The notes under the pieces: generated by a model
Database searches by the model: none
Told to the model about the DNA's origin: nothing
The model's input: only the letters and a program-made list of their open reading frames with translations
Shown: positions 21,568-30,967 of the stretch, in pieces
Position numbering within the stretch: position 1 is the stretch's first letter
Layout: each line of letters opens with the position of its first letter
Made by a program: the position numbers and the translations under genes
Assembly: GCA_905182985.1 (NCBI GenBank)
Contig: CAJJDN010000225.1
Coordinates: 21,364-53,308, forward strand
DNA: 31,945 bases
Origin: Paramecium sonneborni
Lineage: Eukaryota > Ciliophora > Oligohymenophorea > Peniculida > Parameciidae
Direction: 5' to 3'

Positions 21568-23524
21568 ATGAGATCTTTTATTTATTTGTTTCTAGATTGA
21601 CTCAATTATATTACGACATTTGAGAGATTAGGAAATTGAGATTATTTATCAAATATAATAATGATACCAATAATAATAATACATAGTACAATATAGCATT
21701 ATAAGTTGGTAGTTCAGATGAATACATCGCTTAGACTCTACGATGCCCATTTTATAATCCTACTACTGCAAAGTGTTAGGCAGCAATTTTAAATAGCAAC
21801 CAAAATTTTAAAGTCATTAATAATCCATAAGAATGCTTTAATTACTTAAAACCATATTTTTAATGTTATTGGAATTATAATACAAATGAATGTAATTTTG
21901 GAATTGATTATTCAAACTATGGCTATTAACAAATTTTTCTCTTATCAATTTGTTATTGGAATAATTGATGTTAATGGTAAACATGTCAAAATTATCTAAA
22001 TAAAGACGCGTGTACTTTTACAATAAATCCAACTAATTAGAATTCTGTTTAATCATGTGCATGGAAAAATGGTGCTTGTGTTGCTGCAGATAATCTTTTT
22101 TCAGAAAAAAACATGTTTCCTCAATACAGATTAAACTGCTAGATGGAGCTCAAACAATGAGGATGGTTATTGCATTCCTTGTAGTACTCAATTTAATTAA
22201 CTGCTTGTTCCAAGAAATAAATGTTTATGCGCCCAGATATTAACCTAATGTGAATGTAATTTAGCTAATTACTATTGGAATTAAGGGTTTTGTATTTAAA
22301 GTGGTTGTCCTTAAATCCAACTCTAATGTGTTTAAATAGCAGAATGCTATTGGCTTTATGACTCAAATTACTCATAAGGAGGTTCTTGTAAATTTATTCT
22401 AAATCCAATATTACCAGAATTTTGCACTAAACCTCGAGGAAAGAACTCCTTAGAATGTCTATCTTAAACATCATTATGTCCTGTTTCTATTGATGGAGTT
22501 TGTCAAAGTAGAGAGCATCTATAACAAGCATCTAGTCTATGTAATTATGTTCAAATGGAATTGGATAGGAAGGATATTGCAAAAATGAAAATTAATCTTG
22601 TTAATTATTCATCAGTTGTAATTAACAGTTTAAGGTGAATGCTATTTGTTTGATAAAGCATGTTTATCAAATGTTACTTCATGTAAATGTGAGTAAATGA
22701 CTTGTGAATCCTATCCTTAAACAAATTGTTCATTTGTATATTAGAATATTGACAGAGCTAATATAGAAATATGTGTTTGGAATGGCAATAGTTGTTCTCC
22801 TGCCTCATATCTTATTAAATAGGATTCATTTCAACAATGCTACTAAACTACTGGTGGAACTTATCATTGAAGTAATTCTGGGTAATCAAATGAACAACGT
22901 ATTTCATGTTCAATAAATAGGATGAAACCTAAAAATGTTTGTTCCTATACAGATCTAAATGAAATAGAATGTACCTTATCTAAACCTGTATGCTAACTAA
23001 TTTAGAATAATCAATCAATCTCAAATTTGTTGGGTTTGTTAATCTGCATCGAGTTTGGATTCATGTAGTAAATATGGAATTGACTTTTGTCACTATGGTT
23101 CAATAGGATCAGATGGTCTGTGCTATTGGAACACTTCTAGCTAAGTTTGTTAAGTCATTTCTTCTTGTGATAAAATTAATAATCAACCTATTTGTTAATC
23201 TTTGGTCCTGCATGCTAATGGAGTTATTATTTTTCATCATGTGTTCCATTCTAATTTTCAGATTATCCCAATGAAATATAAAGCAAAAATGTGATAGTTA
23301 ATCTCAAAGATCCTCAAATTATGTTATGTGTTTGGAAGAATCAAAAATGCTGGCCTAGTGAAGATGCTAACTATAGGTTTGATAGTGCTATTTGTATGTC
23401 CAATCTGATCACACATATAGATGGATTAAAGAAGACAAATTGGTTTCAGATGTTAATAATGCCTTTCAGCATTCTTCATCAATTTAATGGCACTTGCAAC
23501 ATTGATTATTTTTTGATTTATTAA
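21568..23524 (+). pseudogene. Cys-rich surface-antigen-like protein gene, broken
   Basis: ATG at 21568 gives MRSFIYLFL, a signal-peptide-like start. The body is packed with Cys and aromatic residues in repeating units: LRCPFYNPTTAKCQAA, YFQCYWNYNTNECNFG, TCQNYLNKDACTFTI, SCAWKNGACVAADN, EDGYCIPCSTQ, CECNLANYYWNQGFC, CVQIAECYWLYDSNYSQGG, GECYLFDKACLSNVTSCKC, ICVWNGNSCSPASYL, CWVCQSASSLDSC, LCYWNTSSQVC and MLCVWKNQKCWPSEDANY. This C-x-W...C periodicity resembles Paramecium immobilisation-antigen-type surface proteins. At least four frameshifts are present (one in the A7 run at about 22106) and TGA sits at two Trp-like positions (21966, 22868). Nine or more other Trp codons are TGG. No GPI-anchor signal is seen at the end. 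Antigen type is inferred from the repeat style only. Confidence 0.65.
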
Positions 23525-23993
23525 TATCAATATTTTGTCATCATTTTTAATTAAGCTCTATTTATAGGTCCTTTTCAACACAAAAAGAAGAATATTGCAA
23601 AATATTATGTAATAAGAGAAAGAAAAATAAATATAAATCTTAAATTTTAGAATTCTCAAAACTAAAATTAAAAGAATTTCAGATTGTGTAAATAAAATTA
23701 ACCTATTTATAAAAATTAGTTCTACAAATTACTCTATTTAAAAATCAAGATATCATTGATTAGATTTAGCGGCGCTTCGGAAAATTAAAACTATCAAAGA
23801 GCATCTCTCCAATAATTTGAGATAGAAATATTATCAAATATCTAATCAAAATTTTTAAAGCTTATTTATCAACAGCAAAAATTATTAATTCTTGCAGTTT
23901 CATAATATGTTAATGTCTAGAAAATTCAATTCAATAATTAATAAACTATGTTATGAGAAACCTTTAATAAATTGCTTTGACTTATCATAAATA
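23525..23993. other. AT-rich spacer with doubtful coding text
   Basis: A plus-strand frame around 23765-24030 is open but has no recognisable domain, and the minus-strand gene at 23994-24764 ends here. A small G+C-richer patch (GCGGCGCTTCGG) at about 23770 stands out from the background. I see no RNA gene in it. Confidence 0.35.
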
Positions 23994-24764
23994 TCAAGAT
24001 ACGATGTAATTATTATAAATCATCACATTACCTGAAAAATATAAAAAATAAATTAGTTATATTAGTTCTTGATATGCAAAGCCTTGCACATTTATGGAAG
24101 ACTATATAAATGGATAAATGTATTGTAGCATATAATTTTTGGAATATTATTGAGTCTAAATGAATTGCAGGAAATGAAATAAAATTGTATATAATTTAAA
24201 TGATGACTACTTAAATACCTGATTTTATTAATTCACTCTAATTATGAAGTGTTGTTATCTTTGATTAGTTGAGCTGATCATAAATAATGAAAAATTTTCA
24301 ACAAATTCCTTTGGAACCAATATTGAAATCAATCGGAGATCTAAATTATGATCATGCTGTTTAATTTCTCTTATCAAAAATTGTTCTTATCCTATATGTT
24401 ATTATTCATTGTTATGTATAGAAAAATTAAGAAAAATAAAAGTATAATAAAGTATGAATGATATGAAATCATAACTAAAGAAAAAACCAAGAATAATATC
24501 TAGAGGTTTGAAAAATGTCAATAAAATTATGATTATAGAACATATTAAAATCTGCATAAAATAAATCAAAGTTATTAATGTATAAAAGGATTTGAGTTTA
24601 GAGTGATGCAGACATAAGATTAAAAAAAAAGATAATATTGTAAGAGAATATTCTAAACTTGTCAAAGGAAATGTTTCATCTTGTATCAAGGATAAAATAA
24701 TTATAAATGCAGTCTCAAAAATATATTAGAATGGCCAGTCGAAATTAATTTCAAGAATAATCAT
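23994..24764 (-). CDS. Multi-pass membrane protein, possibly the membrane part of a larger protein
   Basis: A clean 256-codon frame from ATG at 24764 to TGA at 23994. It begins IILEINFDWPFQYIFETAF and contains about four hydrophobic segments: FIIILSLI, LEYSLTILSFFLILCLHH, LITLIYFMQILICSIIIILL and IILGFFFSYDFISFILYY. A Gln/His/Asp linker follows, then LRLISILVPKEFVENFSLF. The L-x-x-I-L-x-P-K-x-F-V pattern just after a membrane domain is also found before cyclase domains in ciliate guanylyl/adenylyl cyclases, but no cyclase motif is visible after it, and the last 80 residues look less protein-like. It may be a truncated relative or an unrelated protein. The frame stays open for some distance upstream of the chosen ATG, overlapping plus-strand coding text. 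Confidence 0.5.
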
Positions 24765-24789
24765 CAAAATAATAAATAACTTTAATTTA

Positions 24790-26059
24790 AAAAATGATGG
24801 TTTTTATATTTAGAAGAAGACATATTAAATGAAATAACTAGCCAAATTTATAAATTTTTCGGATGGGAATAATCGAAAAAAGAAAAATAATTTATATTAG
24901 AATAGAAGGCGAGTTCTTAAATTCAAGAATTGCCAAATTTAATGAAAGATATTGAAGAAAATAATCGATTGTAATCATTTATGGAAAAATTAGATTATAA
25001 AGTCATCATAAATTATCAATATTAATAGATGAGTTTAAATTAAATCACAAAAAAAGTAATAGAATATAATAGAATGATCTAAAAGATATAAAAGATTAAT
25101 CTGTATCATTTTAAAAGAATCTATTAGGAAAAAATTTTTAATATTAAGTGACAACTAGTAATCCTTTCAAATTTAATCTAATCAGAACAATTGAAATAGG
25201 TAATCTTAATTCTCTAATTTAATCAACTACGAATTCTAAGATACCATCATCTTTTAATTAATTATCCATTCATCTAATAAATTTATCCTTCTCCATATTT
25301 TCAATATACAAAAAGTAAAATGTGAATTAGAATATAATAGCCAATTGTTAGTTGATAATTTAACAAAGGGAAAATTAAAAAATAGAAAAAGTTTATGAAT
25401 ATTAAGAGAAATTTATAGCATAGTTGAATGTAAGCTACACCAAGAACACAATCTAAAAAATATTTGGGATTATTCTACTCCAAAAATAAAATAATAGAAA
25501 TAAATTATAGAATATAAGAATATGATGATAAATAGAAGAAGAAAAAGTATTAGTATTTAAAAGCCAATTAATAGAACTTCAGGATATGATCAGGGTAAAT
25601 TAATTCTTTGAAATCTAAGTAAAATTCGAGATATTGTAGAGAAGATAATTCAATTAAATAAGAATGGTTAATTGAATTTTAATGATTCGAAATGATTTAT
25701 TAATTGGACTTAAGCATTTTATAAAAATACAAATTTAATTTGAGGTTAGGTTTAGCATAGATGAAATTCCTAAATAAAAATATTTGTAAATAGGGAGAAC
25801 TCATGATTTCAAATGATCCCTTTTTTAATTATGGCATAAATAAAATTAATGCAAAGTGAAAAAAATTATAGCTAAGAGATTTGAAATTAAAAAATATAAG
25901 AGGATTGCATTTAATCGTAATCTTCATGAGAAAATTTTCGGTTGTTATATCTCTAAGCTATTAAAATCAAATTTTAATACCATATATATCTTAAAATTTA
26001 AACTCAAAAAAATTTATTACTTTGAATTCTAGTTTTAAGAAAAAGAAAAATTAAATTGA
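24790..26059 (+). pseudogene. Coding region of unknown family with frameshifts
   Basis: Plus-strand pieces in shifting frames: EEDILNEITSQIYKFFGWEQ, LPNLMKDIEENNRLQSFME, VIEYNRMIQKIQKINLYHF to TGA near 25149; TTSNPFKFNLIRTIEIG and PSSFNQLSIHLINLSFSI; CELEYNSQLLVDNLTKGKL, a TGA, ILREIYSIVECKLHQEHN, NIWDYSTPKIKQQKQIIE; LSKIRDIVEKIIQLNKNG, a TGA, FINWTQAFYKNTNLI; then VKKIIAKRFEIKKYKRIAF up to TGA at 26057. The charged, helical composition is that of a real protein and the pieces follow each other closely. No domain is recognised. Its first 100 bp run antisense to the possible 5' extension of the minus-strand membrane protein, so only one of the two starts can be right. Confidence 0.45.
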
Positions 26060-26109
26060 AATCCTATTATCTATGTTTTTAACATCTTCCTCATTATTTT
26101 TCTTTGAAC

Positions 26110-26480
26110 TTGCCTAAGAATTTATTCATTTACTATTAAATTTTATCGATTCAATTAGAACATCCATAATCAATAGGAGTCATATAAATTGAGTCATTTT
26201 ATAATTCTATATCTCTTACATATTCCAATTGAAGTTGTTCAAAAAATTTCATTTGACATTAAAATACTGAGTTTCTTAATCATTAGGTATACATTCAATT
26301 TTAAAGTGAAAAGTGCATTTTATTTATTAAGTTCAGTGTTAAAATTGCTGCCTAAGATTGCGAACCCCATAGTATGTCCATTCTAATAATTCAAACTTAA
26401 ATTAAATAATTGGATAAAAATCATTTTAAAGAGTAATAAAAGCAATGAGTAATTTTTATTAGGTGCTTTTGTTGGTCCTG
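26110..26480 (-). pseudogene. Coding fragment, weakly ferlin/C2-like
   Basis: The minus strand reads DFYPIIQFKFELLEWTYYGV, RNLRQQFQH, TGA, TQQIKCTFHFKIECIPND, QETQYFNVK, TGA, NFLNNFNWNMQEIQNYK. The run F-E-L-L-E-W-x-Y-x-G-V-R-N-L recalls the start of ferlin C2 domains, but this is an impression from one motif. TGA occurs twice with the frame kept on both sides. On the plus strand the same DNA is open for about 130 codons (26110-26513) with hydrophobic text; I judge the minus strand the better reading because it is less biased. No complete gene. Confidence 0.25.
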
Positions 26481-26734
26481 CTGATGTTTTTTCTTTAATT
26501 GTCTTAAAATGAATTCTTATTATTTCACTATCCAGCTTGTATCATTTTTCGGAATCATAATTATTGTGACATGTTTTTTATTTATGCTCCCATAATTTTT
26601 ATAAATAAAATAATTATTAAAATGAACATTTCGTATATAATATTTTTCTAAAGCCTTTCAATTTTTGTTCTATTAATTCTATGGTTTTAAAGATCAGATT
26701 GCAATTTCTGATCATAATAATTAATATAAATCAA

Positions 26735-27661
26735 ATGAACAGCAACAAACTAATAAAAACTTAGTAAAACAATTAATTCTAAGGGGAGGAGGAATCCACT
26801 AGACATCTAAGTGAGATCTTAGGAATGAAATACACCTAAATTGAATAACCTCCTTCTTAAACTATCAACTTTAGAAGCCTTAGATAAAGGTTTGGATTAA
26901 TTTAAGATAAATATCCTTTGCCACTTAAATTTGAATAATTATTATAAACCATGAAAACTATCGAAATGACTTATTGGAAGAAATAAAAACCTATCGCTTA
27001 TTAATTTAAAACTAATGCTTTTAGGATCTTATAAATTGGATAATTATTAAAACTTGATAAAGAGCTTTATTAAATTAAAATTGTAGAAAAATCTGTTTAA
27101 ATTGTTCCTAAAGATGTTCTAATTCAAAATTTACCTTCATTTCAACCTTTTGCTCATTAGTTACCTTCTGTCTTTGAAAGTAGAATAACAAGAATCAGAA
27201 ATATTTTAGATAAGTTAGTGCAAATAGTTCATGAAAATTTCCTCCACATAATCAACCAATAAGATTTTAAAGAACAATCAATGAAATTCAAAGTTTATCA
27301 TCCTAAATTTGATTTAAACTTAGTCCCCGATATCCTTCCATAATAAGTACCACTACAAATATATACTGAAGAACAAAAGGTTTAACTTCAACAAATAATC
27401 GAAAATATTATTTAATATTTTAATAAACGAGCAGTCTCTTTTATGTTCTACCATAACTTAATTAACTATTTGTTAAGTAAGATAGAAATGAATAAAGATC
27501 AAATGGTAAAATAAATTCATTTTTTGATGAAAATTCAGCCAGATTTTTTACAGATAACAAATTAAAAGAAAGAATAACTAAGAGTAAAATGGATAATATA
27601 AATTAATAAATAAAGCACTGTAGAAAATTAAATTCAATAATTGAAAACTTATTTTTATTGA
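26735..27661 (+). CDS. CDT1: DNA replication licensing factor CDT1-like, intact
   Basis: A clean 308-codon frame from ATG 26735 to TGA 27659-27661, no intron. The middle matches the CDT1 winged-helix/geminin-binding region: KYPLPLKFEQLLQTMKTIEM (about residues 59-78), QFKTNAFRILQIGQLLKLDK, and YHPKFDLNLVPDILP (188-202), the counterpart of the conserved HPRFN-x-x-VPDI segment that precedes the linker. The C-terminal winged helix follows: QQIIENIIQYFNKRAVSF, LINYLLSKIEMNKDQMVKQI, HFLMKIQPDFLQITNQKK, like the MEKHL-x-LLSEL-x-PDWL block. CDT1 loads MCM2-7 onto origins together with ORC and CDC6 in the nucleus. At 308 aa it is much shorter than animal CDT1, lacks an N-terminal PIP-box degron and has a short linker. 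A nearby in-frame ATG (M31) is an alternative start. All Trp codons are TGG and no break is seen. Confidence 0.8.
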
Positions 27662-28496
27662 TTTGATATATTTTATTTCTTTTTTTAAATATTGCTTGAA
27701 TAATTAATATATATTTTTCAACTCTATAACTTATTTTCTAATTCTAGAATACTCCCCCTTTCTGTAGACTAATTGTATAATTGTTTCATAACAGAATATG
27801 ATATCACAAGAAATCTAATCTGAAAAGTTCTTCCCGTGACTGCATTATATGCATTTTAATTTTTCAATTATACACTAAATTTCTATTTGATTATATAATT
27901 AATTTTTTTATTTCACTTTATGATTAATAATAATTGCCTTAAATTTTTAAGAGAATACTTATAATAGAGGGCGTCAATAATTTGAGATTAAGAATATTAT
28001 TTGGCAGGTTCATTTAATTAACCCTATTTATTACATAAAATGGAGTGCTCTTTAATAATATTCTTAGATTTTTCAATATGTTTAATATCCGATCAATCTT
28101 ATTTTTTTGAATCAAATATCATATTACTACCATCATTGTTAAAAAAAAGTCTTAAGGAATAAAGTTAAAGGATAAGATATTACTAAAGAAGGCTCTTTTG
28201 CTCTTGAAATTTAAGTATTATATCAATAGATTTAAATTGCTTTGCTTTGACTAAGTATTTATTATTAAATCTCTTCTAGCAAAATGTAGATTTATGTGCA
28301 GTATTAATTTTACAAAAATTCATAAAAAAGTTGATTTCAAATTTCAAAATTGTTTTTTCAAAAATCTTAGTTATATTAAATAAATATAAAGATAATTAGA
28401 GAGCAAGACCCTATATTAATATTAAAATAGATCTAGATTTTTAATATAGTACTAAATTGAGTTAACTTTATAATTTAATTAAAATTTCATTTTAAA
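27662..28496. other. AT-rich region with one small minus-strand frame
   Basis: Most of this 830-bp stretch is featureless A/T-rich DNA. Between about 28100 and 27925 the minus strand reads SDIKHIEKSKNIIKEHSI, LCNKQGQLNEPAKQYSQSQ and IIDALYYKYSLKNLRQL up to a TGA, about 60 codons with coding-like composition, preceded by another in-frame TGA. It may be a relic exon; no family recognised. Confidence 0.35.
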
Positions 28497-30585
28497 TCAA
28501 AATAGAAAATGATCAGATTGACCAATTAAAATAAAAATGTTATAGTAATAAGATGAAACTTTAAATTATTTGAGATTCTAGTGAATGAATAGATATTATC
28601 TATTTTTACTATTTGATTCAATTTTCATATTTAATTTCCTTTAATTTTTATTTATCTCCAAATCTATTTCTACCCATGTTCCTACTTTGTTACCTATTGT
28701 ATTATATTCTCCAGTATAAATAACTTAAAAATTCAGCCAAAACTAATTATTTATCTCAATCCATTTTCCTATTTTAATTGAATCTCCTTCCAATTCTTTA
28801 TATAATCCACCACCTCTAGAATTTTATTAAAATAATATTACATCTATTTTCCATCAAATATTAAATCCCATCGACCAATCTTTCTACCATTTTTATATTC
28901 TCCTTTGTAAGAGACTTGCGAATTATATTTGAACCCTTCACTCAATTCAATTCAATCCAATTTCCAATCTTAATTGAATCTCTTTCAGTGTATGATCCTC
29001 CACCACTAAGAATTAATTTTAAATAAAACATTTACATTTTTCTTGCCCAAGCTACAATATCCCACCTATCAATTTTTTTACCAATTTTATACTCACCAAT
29101 ATATGTGACTTATGAATCATCATTAATCTTCACTCAATTCAACCCATCTTCCAATCTTAATTGATCCTTCATCATACGATCCACCACCACTAAATAATTT
29201 TTTTACTCAAAAGCCTATCTTATTTTAGCCTCCTTCATCATATGATCCACCTCCCGCTAAATTATTAATACCTAATATTTATATTTTTGTAAATTTACTC
29301 TTATATTTCCCCTTATAAAAAATATCCCATTACCAACTTTTTTACATTTAAATATTCACCTTTATAAGTAACTTATGAATGTTAATAAAATTCTTCACTT
29401 AATTCTATCCATTTTCCATTTTTTTCTCCTTAATTATTATATTCTCCACCACCTCTTTTAAAAATATTATTATTAATACATTTCTTTATCCATGTAGATA
29501 TATTTCCAAATCCCTTATCTTTTGTCATTTGTATATTCTCCAACCTCATATGCTTAAGCTTTGAAATTGATTTTGAATTTTACCTTTAGTCCAAAAATTT
29601 TTTATTAAATCCCTCCATAAACCTGATTTCTTCCCATCAATCAAGTACAATCCACCAACATCTTTTTGGATCTATCCATTCCAATTGCTTTCCAATTTCC
29701 TAACTTGAATTTATTCTTTCAATATTCACCAACCCATTACAGATTATATATTTATTCTAGATTAATCAATACTTCTGGTTTCCTTGAATAGTCTTTAAAT
29801 TGCTCTCTATAAATTTTATATATGAATAGAACAAATACGTTCTTATTATTTATTCATCCCTCAAATATAATATTTGTTTGTCTTTAGTAAAAGTTATTTG
29901 GAATTTTGTTTTTGTTGGCCTTGGCGGATCGTATTCATAATCCCATATAATCCCTATATATTCTTCAGTACCTTCTTTCCAAATATATTGTTCTTAATTT
30001 TAATTTCTATTTGAATAATTTATAATTAATAGAATTACTTAATTATTGAATTGATTTAAGTTATTAAATCTGTAAGTATTGTAGTAAAACCTTTCACTTC
30101 ACTATCTAACCATAACTGAACTTTTTGCAATTTCTACAAATAAGTATTCTTTTAAGAATCCCAATCATCTAAGGTTTTGCCTTCCAAAATATCAACTATC
30201 CTTTTTAATTTCTGATAACTAGATTATGCAAGATTTTCATTTTTTTTATGAGATCAATGTATGATTAATTCTCCTATTCAATAATATCATATATTTATTT
30301 AATTGATTCTGATAGATCTTCCCACAATTGTTTTATTGTTATTTCAATTTGAGATAACAATTATTTAAATTCTATTCTCAACTCAATTATTTCTGATGAA
30401 CCATCAATCAGCTTATAAGTTAATAATTTCCTATCCATTTTTTCTCGAAATTTATTAAGGGGAACTGTAAACTTGATATCCACTCCCTGATCATATTAAC
30501 ATTTAACACGAAGTTTTCTTTAACATTTGTGATTAGATTCACAAATCAAAGGTATTAGATTTAGATGATGATCAGGGCAATTCAT
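28497..30585 (-). pseudogene. Zinc-binding N-terminus, coiled coil and MORN-like repeat protein, broken
   Basis: ATG at 30585 starts MNCPDHHLNLIPLICE, then NHKCQRKLRVKCQYDQGVD, a Cys/His cluster of B-box style. A coiled coil follows (LRIEFKQLLSQIEITIKQ, EDLSESIKQIYDIIEQEN, QKLQKVQLWLDSEVKGF). After YIWKEGTEEYIGIIWDYEYD come repeats of the type GEYKNGRKIGRWDLIF and GGGSYDEGSIKIGRWVELSE, at least five units down to GEYNTIGNKVGTWVEID. The G-E-Y-x-N-G-x-K-x-G-x-W core resembles MORN repeats, which in other proteins bind membranes or act as scaffolds. Breaks: an A8 run near 30240, a 5-nt duplication (GAATT) in 28938-28958, TGA at 29207 where the sister repeats have Trp (KIGF-stop-V against KIGRWV), and TGA at 29719. 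A decayed or badly sequenced member of a ciliate repeat family. Confidence 0.7.
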
Positions 30586-30967
30586 TTTTCAAAATTAATA
30601 AATATATTTATTAAGAAACTCCCATGTATATTTTAATAAAAATATTCTAAAATTTTTCTTTTTTCTGAAATTTTAAGTTTATAAATTTAAAGTCTGAAAT
30701 CAAAGTTAAAATAAAGAAATTTTGACAAAATTATAAGTTTTCAAGAAGAAAATATTTAAAGCATGGCTTTGATTATTAAAATAAAAAAACTCATCTCAAA
30801 TAAATAACGACTTATTGTAAATAAATTATATATAAAATAATCACTCATTATTAAAGTATATTTGAACCTTCTATAACATTTAATTTATTATCTTTTGATA
30901 AATAAATTTAAAGATATTGAAAGATATAGATGTTAATGAAAACAAAAAAGTAATTTAATTTAAAAAG
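30586..30967. other. AT-rich spacer
   Basis: Spacer between two minus-strand genes; holds the upstream region of the MORN-like gene. No specific signal is visible. Confidence 0.5.

Noticed and set aside
26110..26513. Plus-strand hydrophobic ORF
   Set aside because: Length is near chance for a one-stop code, and the minus strand gives more protein-like text.
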